From the NCBI RefSeq assembly GCF_014204915.1, contig NZ_JACHMH010000001.1, positions 2,935,001-2,999,000 on the forward strand: 64,000 bases of DNA, written 5' to 3'. A program made the translations under genes and the position numbers. The notes below the pieces were generated by a model. It was not told the origin of the DNA, searched no databases, and saw only the letters and a list, made by a program, of their open reading frames with translations. The DNA comes from Crossiella cryophila. Lineage in GTDB: Bacteria; Actinomycetota; Actinomycetes; Mycobacteriales; Pseudonocardiaceae. Shown in pieces: positions 37,579-47,596 of this stretch (position 1 is its first letter; each line of letters begins with the position of its first letter).

Positions 37579-38829
37579 GTGGCATTGGACGTTCCGCGAG
37601 CATCAAGCGCCGAATCCTCGCGCGCGGTCGGCGTACCCGACCTGGTGGTGCTCGGTCTGGGCGGCATGCTCGGCGCGGGCGCCTTCATCGGGCTCGCGCC
37701 CGCCGCCGAGGCGGCCGGCCGCTGGCTGCTGGTCGGGGTGGTGCTCGCGGCGCTGGCGGCATTGTGCACAGCCTTCTCCACTTCTGACCAGTCCGCCGCC
37801 TATGTCGGCTACGGCAGCGGCTATGCCTGCACGAAGGAGCACCTTGGCCGCTGGCCGGGCAGGCTGGCCGGGACCGGGTTGCTGGTCGGCAAGCTCGCCT
37901 CGCTGGCCGCGGTGGCGGGCGCGTTCGGCGCGTACCTGATGCCGGCGCGGCCCTGGGTGGCCGCGGTGACGGTGATCGTGGTGGCCGCGGCGATCGGCGC
38001 GGCCGACCTGGCCACCCCGCGCTGGGTGAGCTGGGCGGTGGCCGCCTTCGTGCTCATGGTGCTGACCGTGGTCATCATCGCCTGCTTCGCCGTGCCACCA
38101 CCCGAACAGGTGATACCGGTGGCCGGTCAGCCGGGCGCGGACAACCCGCGGATGCTGCTCACCGCGGGCTCGGTGATGTTCTTCGGCCTGGTCGGCTTCG
38201 AGCGGATCACCTCGCCAGCCGACGGCCGGGCCTACTCCGGGCGCAACGTGCGCCGGGCGATCCCGTTCGTCATCGGCCTCGGCCTGCTGCTCTACCTGCT
38301 GCTGGGCTGGGCGGCGCTGCGCCAGCTCGGCCCGGCCCGGCTCGCGCTGTCCCCGTCCCCGCTGCGGGACGCGCTGGTCGCCGCGGACGGCGCGGTGCTG
38401 TTGCCGCTGGTCAGCGCGGGGGCCGCGGTGGCACTGGGGGCGATGGCGCTGATCGTGAGCGTGGACCTGCGGCGGGCGCTGTTCTCCCTGGCCAGGGACC
38501 GGGACCTGCCGCTGGGACTGAGCCGCTCGCCGTGGCGGGCCCAGCTGCTGGCCGCGGCGGGCGCGAGCGGGCTGGTGCTGCTGCTCACCCCGGAGATCGC
38601 GCTGCAGTTCGCCGCCTGCTGCCTGCTCACCTACTACGCCTTCACCAACGCCGCGGCCCGGTTGCTGCTGATCGAGGACCGCACCTGGCCGATGCGCACC
38701 GCCTGCCTCGGCCTCGGCCTCTCGGTGGTGCTGCTGATGAGCCTGCCGCCGGTGATGCTGCTCGCGACCCTGGTCACGGTCGTGACTGGATCCTGCGTCG
38801 CCGCGCTGCTCACCCGCCAATGGCGGTAA
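37579..38829 (+). CDS. APC family amino acid permease
   Basis: Integral membrane transporter of about 416 aa with roughly 11-12 hydrophobic segments. The first has the APC signature [40 protein letters not shown] matches the loop after helix 6 in this family. Likely an amino acid/proton symporter or exchanger; substrate unknown. It is divergent from pepA, which releases amino acids, and 11 bp upstream of gcvT, so it may serve glycine or peptide-derived amino acid use (inference). Confidence 0.9.
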
Positions 38830-38840
38830 CTTGCCCCCTT

Positions 38841-39947
38841 GTGACTGACACTCCGTTGCGCACCAGCCCCCTGCACGAGTCACACCGTGCCCTCGGCGCC
38901 AGCTTCGCGCCCTTCGGCGGCTGGGAGATGCCGATCCAGTACACCGGCGGCGGCGTGGTCGCCGAGCACACCGCGGTGCGCGAGTCGGTTGGCGTCTTCG
39001 ACGTCTCGCACCTGGGCAAGGCGCTCGTCGCCGGTCCGGGCGCGGCCGAGTTCGTCAACGCCTGCCTGTCCAACGACCTGAACCGGATCGCGCCCGGCAA
39101 GGCCCAGTACACCCTCTGCTGCACCGAGACCGGCGGCGTGGTCGACGACCTGATCGCCTACCTGGTCTCCCCCGAGGAGGTGTTCCTGGTCCCGAACGCG
39201 TCCAACACCGCCAAGGTGGTGGAGCTGCTGGTCGCGGCCGCGCCCGAGGGCGTCACGGTGACCGGGCAGCACGACGGCTTCGCGGTGCTCGCGGTGCAGG
39301 GCCCGAAGTCGGCCGAGGTGCTGGCCGAGCTGGGCCTGCCAACCGACATGGACTACATGGCCTTCGCCGACGCGCCCTGGAACGGCACCACGGTGCGGAT
39401 CTGCCGCACCGGCTACACCGGCGAACACGGCTATGAGCTGGTCCCGGCCTGGGACGACGCGCCCGCGCTGTGGGCCAGGCTGCTCGAGGTCGCGGCCACC
39501 CACGGCGGCCGGGCCTGTGGCCTGGGTGCTCGGGACACCCTGCGCACCGAGATGGGCTACCCGCTGCACGGCCAGGACCTGTCCCTGGACATCAGTCCGG
39601 TGCAGGCCGGTTCCGGCTGGGCGGTCGGCTGGAAGAAGGCGGCGTTCTGGGGCCGGGAGGCGCTCAGCGCCGAACGCGCCGCGGGCCCGGCCCGCAAGCT
39701 CTTCGGCCTGCGCGCGCTGGAGCGTGGCGTGCCCAGGGCCGGGATGGTCGTGCTCAGCGCGGGGGAGAAGGTCGGCGAGACCACCTCCGGCACCTTCTCC
39801 CCGACCCTGCAGACCGGCATCGCGCTGGCCCTGCTGGACACCGCGGCCGGCCTGGCGCCGGGCGCGGAGGTCACCCTGGACGTCCGGGGCCGCTCGCTGC
39901 GCTGCGAGATCGTGAAGCCCCCGTTCGTGGACACCCACGTCCGGTGA
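38841..39947 (+). CDS. gcvT: aminomethyltransferase (glycine cleavage T protein)
   Basis: Transfers the aminomethyl group from lipoylated GcvH to tetrahydrofolate. 368 aa. Landmarks: [12 protein letters not shown] near the start, VFDVSHLGK, the tetrahydrofolate-binding [31 protein letters not shown], and [11 protein letters not shown]. The GTG start lacks a Shine-Dalgarno. The cleavage system depends on lipoate from LipA/LipB, which fits the location. gcvH and gcvP are not in the window. The equivalent gene is Rv2211c. Confidence 0.96.
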   Translation: MTDTPLRTSPLHESHRALGASFAPFGGWEMPIQYTGGGVVAEHTAVRESVGVFDVSHLGKALVAGPGAAEFVNACLSNDLNRIAPGKAQYTLCCTETGGVVDDLIAYLVSPEEVFLVPNASNTAKVVELLVAAAPEGVTVTGQHDGFAVLAVQGPKSAEVLAELGLPTDMDYMAFADAPWNGTTVRICRTGYTGEHGYELVPAWDDAPALWARLLEVAATHGGRACGLGARDTLRTEMGYPLHGQDLSLDISPVQAGSGWAVGWKKAAFWGREALSAERAAGPARKLFGLRALERGVPRAGMVVLSAGEKVGETTSGTFSPTLQTGIALALLDTAAGLAPGAEVTLDVRGRSLRCEIVKPPFVDTHVR

Positions 39948-39979
39948 CCCGCACCCAGCCCCCACCCGAGTCGGTGACC

Positions 39980-40615
39980 ATGCCCTGGCAACCCGGCGAC
40001 GAGGTCCTCTACCGCTTCCGCCGCCTGGACGGCAGCCTGGGTTCGGTGACCCCGGCCCGGGTGCTGCGTGATGACGGCGCCCAGCTGGTGTGCTGGATCC
40101 CGGACGGCACCAGGGTCCGCGCGACCCGGCTGGCCGACGGCCGCCACCAGCGCGACGCCCCGCTGTCCGAACGGTTCCGGATCCCGCGCATCCCGGTGCT
40201 CTCCAGCTGGCACGGGCACTCCAACCTGCGCCTGGTGGACGAGCACGAGTGGTCCAGCGTGTGGTGGTTCTTCAACCCCGACGGCAGCTTCCGGCACTGG
40301 TACGTCAACCTCGAGCTGCCGATGGGCCGCGGCGAGGGCTACGTGGACCGGGTGGACGGGGTGCTCGACGTGGTGGTCGAGCCGGACCTGACCTGGTGCT
40401 GGAAGGACGAGGACGAGGCCGCCGAGGCGGTGGACGCCGGGCTGTTCACCGTGGCCCAGATGGGCAGGCTGCGGGCCGAGGGCGAGCGGATGATCGCCCT
40501 GGCCGAGCAGGGCGCGTTCCCCTTCGACGGCAGCTGGTGCGATTTCACCCCTGAGGCCGGCTGGCCGGCTCCGCTGCTGCCCGCGGAGATCGCGGACGGG
40601 CTGCCGGTGGTGTGA
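39980..40615 (+). CDS. DUF402 domain-containing protein
   Basis: A 211-aa protein with the DUF402 fold pattern: MPWQPGDEVLYRFRR, then WWFFNPDGSFRHWYVNLELP and DVVVEPDLTWCWKDEDE, an FomD-like/nucleoside phosphohydrolase-type beta-barrel. Metal-binding aspartates in DVVVEPD and WKDEDE are present, so hydrolysis of a phosphorylated substrate is plausible. The start is uncertain: GTG 39944 overlaps the gcvT stop (GTGA) and is in frame, while ATG 39980 matches the usual family N terminus. Confidence 0.85.
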   Translation: MPWQPGDEVLYRFRRLDGSLGSVTPARVLRDDGAQLVCWIPDGTRVRATRLADGRHQRDAPLSERFRIPRIPVLSSWHGHSNLRLVDEHEWSSVWWFFNPDGSFRHWYVNLELPMGRGEGYVDRVDGVLDVVVEPDLTWCWKDEDEAAEAVDAGLFTVAQMGRLRAEGERMIALAEQGAFPFDGSWCDFTPEAGWPAPLLPAEIADGLPVV

Positions 40616-40624
40616 CGTTGTGCG

Positions 40625-40653
40625 GTCTCCCCGGCCGAGATGGCCGGGGAGAC
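40625..40653 (+). terminator. hairpin terminator
   Basis: Perfect 12-bp stem GTCTCCCCGGCC/GGCCGGGGAGAC with a 5-nt loop, 9 bp after the DUF402 stop. No T-tract. Confidence 0.7.
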
Positions 40654-40710
40654 TGAACAGTAGGACGTCCGATCGTTGGGATGACGATGGTCGGGGGCAA
40701 CACGAAGTAC

Positions 40711-40716
40711 TACGCT
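40711..40716 (+). promoter_or_regulatory. putative -10 hexamer, leaderless ilvE
   Basis: TACGCT is followed by 6 nt and the ATG at 40723; no Shine-Dalgarno is present. Confidence 0.5.
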
Positions 40717-40722
40717 GCTGCC

Positions 40723-41820
40723 ATGACGTCAACGGTGTCGTTCACCCGTAGCCTGAACCCCCAGCCCACGACTGGGGAGCGGCGGGCCGAGATCCTGGCC
40801 AAGCCCGGTTTCGGCCAGTACTTCACCGACCACATGGTCACCATCCGCTGGAACCCGGAGCAGGGCTGGCACGACGCCGCGGTGGTGCCCTACGGCGCGA
40901 TCCCGTTCGACCCGGCGGCCATGGTGCTGCACTACGGGCAGTCGATCTTCGAGGGGCTCAAGGCGTACCGGCAGCCGGATGGCTCGATCGCCTCGTTCCG
41001 GCCGGAGGCGAACGCGGAGCGGCTGCGGGCCTCGGCGCGGCGGATGGCCATGCCGGAGCTGCCGGACGAGCTGTTCCTGGGTTCGGTGCGCGAGCTGCTC
41101 GACGTCGACAAGGACTGGGTGCCCACCGCCGCGGACGAGTCGCTGTACCTGCGGCCGTTCATGTTCGCCACCGAGGCGGGGCTGGGCGTGCGCCCGGCCA
41201 AGGAGTACCTGTACGTGCTGATCGCCTCCCCGGCGGGCGCCTACTTCGCCGGTGGGGTCAAGCCGGTGAGCGTGTGGCTGTGCACCGAGTACGTGCGCGC
41301 CTCGCCCGGCGGCACCGGCGCGGCCAAGTTCGCCGGCAACTACGCCGCCTCGCTGCTCGCCCAGGCCCAGGCCGCGGAGCAGGGCTGTGACCAGGTGGTG
41401 TGGCTGGACGCGGTGGAGCGCCGGTGGGTGGAGGAGATGGGCGGGATGAACCTGTTCTTCGTCCTCGGCGAGGGCGAGAACGCCCGCGTGGTCACCCCGG
41501 AACTGAGCGGCGCGCTGCTGCCCGGCATCACCCGCAACTCGCTGCTGAGGCTGGCCACCGACCTGGGTTACCCGGTGGAGGAGCGGCGGATCTCCACCGA
41601 GGAGTGGGAGAAGAAGGTCGACTCCGGCGAGCTGACCGAGGTCTTCGCCTGCGGCACCGCCGCGGTGATCACGCCGGTCGGCCGGGTCAAGCACGCGGGC
41701 GGGGAGTTCCTGATCAACGGGGGCGAGTCCGGCGAGCTGACCATGAAGCTGCGGGCCGCGCTGACCAACGTGCAGACCGGCGGGGCCGACCCGCACGGCT
41801 GGATGACCACGCTGGCCTGA
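40723..41820 (+). CDS. ilvE: branched-chain amino acid aminotransferase
   Basis: PLP-dependent class IV aminotransferase, last step of Leu/Ile/Val synthesis. 365 aa. The PLP lysine is Lys202 in [10 protein letters not shown]. Other landmarks: [43 protein letters not shown] and [16 protein letters not shown]. Matches Rv2210c in place and length. Its stop is immediately adjacent to the stop of the convergent LysR gene. Confidence 0.97.
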   Translation: MTSTVSFTRSLNPQPTTGERRAEILAKPGFGQYFTDHMVTIRWNPEQGWHDAAVVPYGAIPFDPAAMVLHYGQSIFEGLKAYRQPDGSIASFRPEANAERLRASARRMAMPELPDELFLGSVRELLDVDKDWVPTAADESLYLRPFMFATEAGLGVRPAKEYLYVLIASPAGAYFAGGVKPVSVWLCTEYVRASPGGTGAAKFAGNYAASLLAQAQAAEQGCDQVVWLDAVERRWVEEMGGMNLFFVLGEGENARVVTPELSGALLPGITRNSLLRLATDLGYPVEERRISTEEWEKKVDSGELTEVFACGTAAVITPVGRVKHAGGEFLINGGESGELTMKLRAALTNVQTGGADPHGWMTTLA

Positions 41821-42669
41821 TCAGCTCCGGACGATTTCCCTGGTGAGCGCCAGGAACTCGGTGAGTCGCGGGTGGCGGTGCCCGGCAGGCCAGGCCAGGT
41901 AGACCGTCACCGGCGGCACCCCGGACAGCGGCACGTAGGCCACGCCCGCGTGCATGTGGTGGTGCCGGGTGCCGTCCGCGGTGACGCCGACGGCCCGGCC
42001 CGCCGCGATCACGGTGAGCCACTCGTCCACGTTGTGCACGCGCACGGTCTCTCCCGGCGGCGCGTCCGTGGGCCACAGCTCCGGCGTGGTGGTGCCGGAG
42101 AGTTCGTTGCGCGCGATGGGCAGTCCGCCCAGGTCGCGCAGGGTCAGTTCGGGCCGCTCGGCCAGTGGGTGGTCGGCGGCCAGTGCGGCGTAGCGGCGTT
42201 CGAGGTAGAGCGCGCAGCTGTGCAGGCGGGGGTCGGTGACCTCGGTGCGCAGCAGGGCCACGTCCACCTCGCCGCGGCCCAGGCCGGCGGTCCGCTCGTC
42301 GAAGCGCCGGATCTCCAGGGGCACCTCGGGGCGTCGTTCCCGCCAGGCCCGCAGGATCGCGGTGGTGTGCGGTCCGGCCGCGGCCCAGGCGTAACCCACC
42401 CGCAGCGGTGGTTCGGGGCCGGGGTCCAGGGCGGCGGCCACCGCGGCGAGCACCGCGCGGGCCCGGTCCGCGAAGGCCTCCCCGTCGGCGGTCAGCCGCA
42501 GGTGCCGGGTGGACCGGTCGACGAGGCGCCGCCCGAGTCGCTGTTCCAGCTGGCCGAGGGTGCGCGAGACCGCGGGCTGGGTGAGGTGCAGCCGCGCGGC
42601 GGCCGCGGTCACCGAGCCCTCCTCGGCGATGGCCAGGAAGCACCGGAAGTGCCGTAGCTCGACATCCAT
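41821..42669 (-). CDS. LysR family transcriptional regulator
   Basis: A 282-aa protein: N-terminal winged helix (LRHFRCFLAIAEEGSVTAAA, then LHLTQPAVSRTLGQLE) and a periplasmic-binding-protein-like effector domain. The ATG at 42669 gives the standard MDVELRHF beginning. It is divergent from an EamA exporter over 68 bp, the classical LysR arrangement in which the regulator activates the divergent gene on binding a co-inducer. The likely inducer is the exporter's substrate (inference). Confidence 0.93.
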   Translation of the reverse strand: MDVELRHFRCFLAIAEEGSVTAAAARLHLTQPAVSRTLGQLEQRLGRRLVDRSTRHLRLTADGEAFADRARAVLAAVAAALDPGPEPPLRVGYAWAAAGPHTTAILRAWRERRPEVPLEIRRFDERTAGLGRGEVDVALLRTEVTDPRLHSCALYLERRYAALAADHPLAERPELTLRDLGGLPIARNELSGTTTPELWPTDAPPGETVRVHNVDEWLTVIAAGRAVGVTADGTRHHHMHAGVAYVPLSGVPPVTVYLAWPAGHRHPRLTEFLALTREIVRS

Positions 42670-42725
42670 TACCGCCAAGCATAACCGCTGCGTGGGAAGC
42701 ATTTCCGGGTTGACGGCAGGCTACT

Positions 42726-42731
42726 TAGGCT
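42726..42731 (+). promoter_or_regulatory. putative -10 hexamer, leaderless exporter gene
   Basis: TAGGCT is 6 nt before the GTG at 42738, within the LysR/EamA divergent region. A TTGACG at 42710 is too close to act as its -35. Confidence 0.4.
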
Positions 42732-42737
42732 GAGGCC

Positions 42738-43637
42738 GTGACCGCGACCCTCGCCCCGGCCGAGCAGCTCGGCAACCGCCTGCACGGGGTCGCGCTGATC
42801 CTGGTCGGGATGAGTTCGGTGCAGTTCTCCGCCGCGCTGGCGGTGAGCCTGTACCCGGTGCTGGGCCCGCTGGGCGTGGTCACCCTGCGCCTGGTCGGCG
42901 CGGCCGTGCTGCTGCTGGCCTTCGCCCGCCCCCGGCTGGGTGGCCGCTCCCGCCGCGACTGGCTGACCATCGGGCTGTTCGGTGTGGTGATGGCCGCGAT
43001 GAACGTCTGCGTGTACCTGTCCATCCAGCGCCTGCCACTGGGCGCGGCGATCACCTTCGAGTTCCTCGGCCCGCTGACCCTGGCCATCGTGCTGTCCCGG
43101 CGCAGGCTGGACCTGGTGTGGGCGGCGCTGGCCGGGGCCGGGGTGCTGTTGCTGGGCAGCGGACTGGGCGGGGTGGACGCGGTGGGCGTGCTCTTCGCAC
43201 TCGCCGCGGCGGCCTGCTGGGCCGGCTACATCCTGCTGACCCGGCGGCTGGGGCAGGCATTCAGCGGGATGGAGGGGCTGGCGCTGGGGGCCGCGGTGGG
43301 CGCGATCGCGGTGCTGCCACTGGGGATCGGGGCCGCCGGAGCCGAGCTGGTGCGGCCGGAGTACCTGGCGCTGGGGTTGCTGGTGGGGCTGCTGGCCTCG
43401 GCGGTGCCGTACTCGATGGACCTGCTGGCGCTGAAGCGGCTGCCTGCGGGCGCGTTCGGGATCATGATGAGCCTGAACCCGGCGCTGGCCGCGCTGGCCG
43501 GGTTCCTGGTGCTGGGGCAGGAGCTGAGCTGGGCGCAGCTGCTGGCGATCGGGCTGGTCGTGCTGGCCAGCGCTGGCGCCACCGCGGGCGCCGGTGTCAG
43601 CGGAAAGAGGTCACCGCGAGCACGATCAGCACGGTGA
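42738..43637 (+). CDS. EamA (DMT) family transporter
   Basis: A 299-aa drug/metabolite exporter with about ten membrane helices in two EamA repeats (helix pairs YLSIQRLPLGAAITFEFLGP and LLALKRLPAGAFGIMMSLNP are the equivalent parts of each repeat). It resembles RhtA-type threonine/homoserine exporters. Substrate unconfirmed. Its 3' end overlaps the convergent cobS gene by 41 bp; the overlapped tail is the short basic C terminus SGKRSPRARSAR. Confidence 0.9.
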   Translation: MTATLAPAEQLGNRLHGVALILVGMSSVQFSAALAVSLYPVLGPLGVVTLRLVGAAVLLLAFARPRLGGRSRRDWLTIGLFGVVMAAMNVCVYLSIQRLPLGAAITFEFLGPLTLAIVLSRRRLDLVWAALAGAGVLLLGSGLGGVDAVGVLFALAAAACWAGYILLTRRLGQAFSGMEGLALGAAVGAIAVLPLGIGAAGAELVRPEYLALGLLVGLLASAVPYSMDLLALKRLPAGAFGIMMSLNPALAALAGFLVLGQELSWAQLLAIGLVVLASAGATAGAGVSGKRSPRARSAR

Positions 43638-44340
43638 TCTCCGCGGCCGCGCCCAGCACGTCGCCGGTGACGCCGCCGAAGCGTTTCCGCACATGCCGGA
43701 TCAGCAGCAGCACCACGCCAAGGGCCAGCAGCACGCCGATCGGGCCGAGCCAGGGGCGGTCGGGGGTGGCGGCGGCCGCGGCGATGGTCAGCAGCACCGT
43801 CCAGGCCACCGGGACCAGGGTCGGCTGGGTGCCCGCGACCAGCGTGCCGAGGCCCTCGGGGCGGGCGGCGGGCACGCCATGGCGGCAGCACCAGGCGAAG
43901 GCGGTGCGACCGGCGGCCAGCGCGACGACCACCGCGGCCCAGCGGCCGGCGTCGGCCAGCGCGGACAGGCTCACCGCCTGGGCGCCGAGCACGATGATCA
44001 GGGTGACCACGGCGAACGGGCCTGCCGAGCCGTCCCGCATGACCCGCAGGGCGCGCTCCGGCGGGCCGTAGCAGCCCAGGCCGTCGGCGGTGTCGGCCAG
44101 GCCGTCCAGGTGCATGCCGCGGGTGGCCAGCGCGAGCAGGCCGATGACCAGCAGGCCCGCGAGCAGGCCGGGGGCGCCGAGCCAGGTCAGCGCGAACAGG
44201 ACCGCGGTGGCCGCGGCGCCCAGCAGCAGGCCGACGAACGGGGCCAGCGCGATGGCGGTGCGGGCCACCGCGGTGTCGACCTGGCCGGTGCGCACCGGCA
44301 GCACGGTCAGCCAGGACAGGGCCAGGCGGAGGCCGGACAT
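43597..44340 (-). CDS. cobS: adenosylcobinamide-GDP ribazoletransferase
   Basis: Integral membrane enzyme joining adenosylcobinamide-GDP and alpha-ribazole(-phosphate) in the last steps of cobalamin assembly. 247 aa with 6-7 hydrophobic segments. The signature TRGMHLDGLADTADGLG and RDGSAGPFAVV give the substrate/metal site. The ATG overlaps the cobT stop by one base (TGATG), so translation is coupled. Order cobU-cobT-cobS matches function. Confidence 0.96.
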   Translation of the reverse strand: MSGLRLALSWLTVLPVRTGQVDTAVARTAIALAPFVGLLLGAAATAVLFALTWLGAPGLLAGLLVIGLLALATRGMHLDGLADTADGLGCYGPPERALRVMRDGSAGPFAVVTLIIVLGAQAVSLSALADAGRWAAVVVALAAGRTAFAWCCRHGVPAARPEGLGTLVAGTQPTLVPVAWTVLLTIAAAAATPDRPWLGPIGVLLALGVVLLLIRHVRKRFGGVTGDVLGAAAEITVLIVLAVTSFR

Positions 44341-45722
44341 CAGAGGTCGGTCGGCGGGGCCACGGTGATGGTCGGGGCGGCCGGCGGCGGGGCGGGGTAG
44401 GAGGTGTCGGCCGGGTTGTCGCGGGGCTCGTCCGGCTGGGTGGCGGTGTGGCCGTGGCCGTAGCCGTACGTGGTGTCGGGGTGCGTGGTGGTGTGGCCGG
44501 GGTAGGTCGGGGCGTGGCTGGTGGCGGTCGCGGCCGGGGTCTGGCTGGTGGGGATGGCGGTGTCCAGCTCGGGGCTGGGGGCGTGGCTGGTGGCCTCGGC
44601 CAGGACCGTGGCGGCCAGGCCGGTGGCGGTGGTGGCCAGGGCGTCCAGCGGGGTGGTCTCGCCCGGCACGGCGATGCCTGCCTCGGCGAAGGTGGCCATC
44701 TCGGCCAGGATCCGCCCGGCCATGCTCAGCAGCGGCAGTGCGGCGACCGCGCCGGAGCCCTCGCCCAGCCGCAGGCTGAACTCCAGCAGCGGGGTCAGGT
44801 CCAGGTGTTCCAGCACGATGGAGTGCGCGGGCTCGACCGAGCGGTGCCCGGCCTGCCACCACTCGCGGGCGCCGGGGGCCAGTTCCTCGGCGACCATCGC
44901 GGCCGCGCCGACCACCACGCCGTCGAGCAGCACCGGGGTCTGCCGGATCGCGGCCTGGGCCAGGAAACCGGCCATCGCGGCGATGTCCGCGCCCGCGCTG
45001 GTGCGCAGCAGGCCGACCGGGTCGGCGCTGACCGGGCGGGCCCGGCGCAGGGCGTCCCGGATGGCGGCGGTCTTGCGCATCCAGCCGTGGTCGTCGATGC
45101 CGGTGCCGCGGCCGACCACGGCCACCGGCTCGCTGCCGGTGAGCGCGGCGATCAGCACCGCGGACGGGGTGGTGTTGCCGATGCCCATGTCGCCTGCGAT
45201 GAGCAGGTCGGCGCCGCCGTCGACCTCCTCGTCGGCGATGGCCCGCCCGGCCGCGAGGGCGGCGAGCACCTCGGCCTGGGTGAGCGCGTCCTCGCGGTCG
45301 ATCACGCCGGAGGAGCGGCGGACCTTGTGGCCGGAGACCGAGTCCGCGGTGTCGGCGTCCACGGCCATGTCCACCACCCGCACGGTCGCGCCCGCGGCTT
45401 CGGCCAGCACGTTCACCGCGGCGGTGCCGGCCAGGAAGCCCTGCACCATCTGCCCGGTGACCTCGCTCGGGTAGGCCGAGACGCCGTGCCGGGCGATGCC
45501 GTGGTCCCCGGCGAAGACGACCACCCGGGGGCGGGTCAGCGGCCGGGGCGGGCACACGCCCTGGCAGGCCGAGAGCCACACGCCGAGCTGCTCCAGCCTG
45601 CCCAGCGATCCGGCGGGCTTGGTCAGCTGGGCCTGGCGCGCCTCGGCGTCGCCGCGGACCTGGGCGTCGGGCGGCGCCACCGGCGGGAACCGGACAGCCT
45701 CGTCCGAGACACTCTCGTCCAC
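44340..45722 (-). CDS. cobT: nicotinate-nucleotide-dimethylbenzimidazole phosphoribosyltransferase with C-terminal extension
   Basis: Makes alpha-ribazole phosphate, the lower-ligand nucleotide of cobalamin. The first 378 residues cover the usual CobT enzyme (Salmonella CobT about 356 aa): [39 protein letters not shown] and [15 protein letters not shown] with the catalytic Glu. Residues 379-460 are an extra Pro/Thr/His-rich tail with six histidines, including GYGHGHT and GHTTTH, not part of the fold. Thirteen bp after cobU. Confidence 0.95.
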   Translation of the reverse strand: MDESVSDEAVRFPPVAPPDAQVRGDAEARQAQLTKPAGSLGRLEQLGVWLSACQGVCPPRPLTRPRVVVFAGDHGIARHGVSAYPSEVTGQMVQGFLAGTAAVNVLAEAAGATVRVVDMAVDADTADSVSGHKVRRSSGVIDREDALTQAEVLAALAAGRAIADEEVDGGADLLIAGDMGIGNTTPSAVLIAALTGSEPVAVVGRGTGIDDHGWMRKTAAIRDALRRARPVSADPVGLLRTSAGADIAAMAGFLAQAAIRQTPVLLDGVVVGAAAMVAEELAPGAREWWQAGHRSVEPAHSIVLEHLDLTPLLEFSLRLGEGSGAVAALPLLSMAGRILAEMATFAEAGIAVPGETTPLDALATTATGLAATVLAEATSHAPSPELDTAIPTSQTPAATATSHAPTYPGHTTTHPDTTYGYGHGHTATQPDEPRDNPADTSYPAPPPAAPTITVAPPTDL

Positions 45723-45735
45723 TGGGGAACCTCCG

Positions 45736-46275
45736 TCAGCGCAGCTTCAGCGGGACACCGGCGACCAGCAGCACAACCTGGTCGCACACCTCGGCGAGCC
45801 GGGCGTTCAGCCCGCCCAGCTCGTCACGGAAGAGCCTGCCAGAACGGGTCGCGGGGACCACGCCGAGGCCGACCTCCGCGGAGACCAGCACCACCGGCGC
45901 GGGGCAGTCCGCGACCGCCGCGCGCAGGGCCGCACCCCGCTCCCGCACCGGGACGAGCGTGTCCGGACCGCCCTCCCAGGCACCGGCGTCGTCGAGCAGA
46001 CCGGTCAGCCAGGTGGCCAGGTCGTCCACCAGGATCGGCGGATCCCCTTGTGCCGCTTGGGAAAGCAGTTCGGGCAGGTTCACGCCGCACTCCACGGTGC
46101 GCCAGCCCGGCGGGCGGCGGCGGACGTGTTCGGCGATGCGGGCTTCCCAGTCCGCGTCGGCGGGATCGCGGCGGGCGGTGGCGAAGTAGGTGGCGGCCTC
46201 GGCCGGCAGCAGGCCCTCGGCGTGCGCGGATTTGCCGGAGCGCGCGCCGCCCAGCACCAGCGTGCGTCGCGTCAC
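45736..46275 (-). CDS. cobU: adenosylcobinamide kinase/adenosylcobinamide-phosphate guanylyltransferase
   Basis: Bifunctional enzyme that phosphorylates cobinamide and then transfers GMP to it. 179 aa. P-loop GGARSGKS at 9-16; [20 protein letters not shown] includes the guanylylation region; [14 protein letters not shown] and [21 protein letters not shown] follow as in the family. The usual active-site histidine region is [16 protein letters not shown] start with AGGAGGA upstream. First gene of the cobU-cobT-cobS operon; no cobalamin riboswitch fits in the 48-bp upstream gap. Confidence 0.95.
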   Translation of the reverse strand: MTRRTLVLGGARSGKSAHAEGLLPAEAATYFATARRDPADADWEARIAEHVRRRPPGWRTVECGVNLPELLSQAAQGDPPILVDDLATWLTGLLDDAGAWEGGPDTLVPVRERGAALRAAVADCPAPVVLVSAEVGLGVVPATRSGRLFRDELGGLNARLAEVCDQVVLLVAGVPLKLR

Positions 46276-46311
46276 TGCTCGCTCCTCCTGCTCCTGGCCT
46301 GGTGATCACGT

Positions 46312-46317
46312 TACCGT
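46312..46317 (+). promoter_or_regulatory. putative -10 hexamer, leaderless 66-aa gene
   Basis: TACCGT is 6 nt before the ATG at 46324. There is no Shine-Dalgarno and the gap to divergent cobU is only 48 bp. Confidence 0.5.
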
Positions 46318-46323
46318 TGCCGC

Positions 46324-46524
46324 ATGGCGTACCGGTGGCGATACGAGGACTCCGGCGGCGGCGAGCTGTCCGGCCCCGCGGTGGAGTTCGAGGACCAGGA
46401 CGAGGCCGAGGCGTGGTTCAGCGCCCAGTGGGATCAGCTCTCCACCACCGGGATCGAGCAGGTCACGCTGCTCGACGGCGATGACGAGGTCTACGGCCCG
46501 ATGAGCCTGCGCCCGGCCGAGTAG
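46324..46524 (+). CDS. small acidic conserved hypothetical protein (66 aa)
   Basis: An acidic soluble protein: MAYRWRYEDSGGGELSGP, then DEAEAWFSAQWDQL and VTLLDGDDEVYGPMSL. The compact alternation of strands and one helix looks like a folded small domain. It has a plausible leaderless promoter. Divergent from cobU. Function unknown. Confidence 0.75.
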   Translation: MAYRWRYEDSGGGELSGPAVEFEDQDEAEAWFSAQWDQLSTTGIEQVTLLDGDDEVYGPMSLRPAE

Positions 46525-46545
46525 CAGGACGCAGGCCCGGCGGAC

Positions 46546-47532
46546 TCAGGCGACGACGGTCTTGCGCGGGTCGGTCTCGACGAACCCGTCCAGCACCGCG
46601 TCGATCTTCTCCAGCAGCTCGGGCTCCAGCACGACCCCGGCGGCCTTGACGTTGTCGTGCACCTGCTCGGGCCGGGAGGCGCCGACGATCGCGGAGGCCA
46701 CGTTCGGGTTCTGCAGCACCCAGGCCACCGCGAGCTGGGCCATGGTCAGTCCGGCCTCCTCGGCCAGCGGCTTGAGGTTCTGCACCGCGGCGAGCAGGTC
46801 ATCGCGCAGGAACCGGCCGACGAAACCGCTGCCGCGCTCGTCGGTGGCCCGCGAACCGGCGGGCGGGGCCGCGCCGGGCAGGTACTTGCCGGAGAGCACG
46901 CCCTGCGCGATCGGCGACCAGACGATCTGGCTGACGCCCTCGCGCTCGGAGGTCGGCACCACCTGGGACTCGATCACCCGCCACAGCATCGAGTACTGCG
47001 GCTGGTTGGAGATGAACGGCACCTTCAGCTCGCGGGCCAGCGCCGCGCCCCGGCTGATCTGCTCGGCGTTCCACTCCGAGACGCCGATGTAGAGCACCTT
47101 GCCCTGCCGCACCAGGTCGGCGAAGGCCAGCATGGTCTCCTCCAGTGGCACCGTGCGGTCGTACCGGTGCGCCTGGTAGAGGTCCAGGTAGTCGGTGCCC
47201 AGCCGCTGCAGCGAGCCGTGCGCGGCCTCCATGATGTGCTTGCGGCCGAGGCCCTTGTCGTTGGGCCCGCCGGGGCCGGTCGGCCAGAAGACCTTGGTGA
47301 AGATCTCCAGGCCCTCCCGCCGCTGCCCGGCCAGCGCCCGCCCCAGCACCGACTCGGCCGCGGTGTTCGCGTAGACGTCGGCGGTGTCGAAGGTGGTGAT
47401 GCCCGCGTCGAGGGCGGCCCGCACGCACGCGTGCGCCTGCTCTTCCTCGACCTGCGAACCGTGGGTGATCCAGTTGCCGTACGAGATCTCACTGACCGAG
47501 AGGCCGCTACGACCCAGACGTCGAAACTCCAT
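46546..47532 (-). CDS. aldo/keto reductase
   Basis: NADPH-dependent TIM-barrel reductase of 328 aa. It starts MEFRRLGRSGLSVSEISYGNW. Catalytic tetrad: Asp and Tyr in FDTADVYANTAAE, Lys in IFTKVFW, His in YQAHRYD. The NADP-binding C terminus contains IVGASRPEQVHDN. Similar to the potassium-channel beta-subunit-like group of bacterial AKRs. Substrate unknown. The 22-nt repeat array lies upstream of its start. Confidence 0.92.
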   Translation of the reverse strand: MEFRRLGRSGLSVSEISYGNWITHGSQVEEEQAHACVRAALDAGITTFDTADVYANTAAESVLGRALAGQRREGLEIFTKVFWPTGPGGPNDKGLGRKHIMEAAHGSLQRLGTDYLDLYQAHRYDRTVPLEETMLAFADLVRQGKVLYIGVSEWNAEQISRGAALARELKVPFISNQPQYSMLWRVIESQVVPTSEREGVSQIVWSPIAQGVLSGKYLPGAAPPAGSRATDERGSGFVGRFLRDDLLAAVQNLKPLAEEAGLTMAQLAVAWVLQNPNVASAIVGASRPEQVHDNVKAAGVVLEPELLEKIDAVLDGFVETDPRKTVVA

Positions 47533-47596
47533 GCAAACGATCCTAGAGGCAGATCGTTCGCGCCGCTAACGAGTTGGCTGACTGTTCAGCCGGTCA

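Noticed and set aside
46276-46323. Cobalamin riboswitch upstream of cobU
   Set aside because: The gap is only 48 bp, far too short for the aptamer, and no B12-box is seen.
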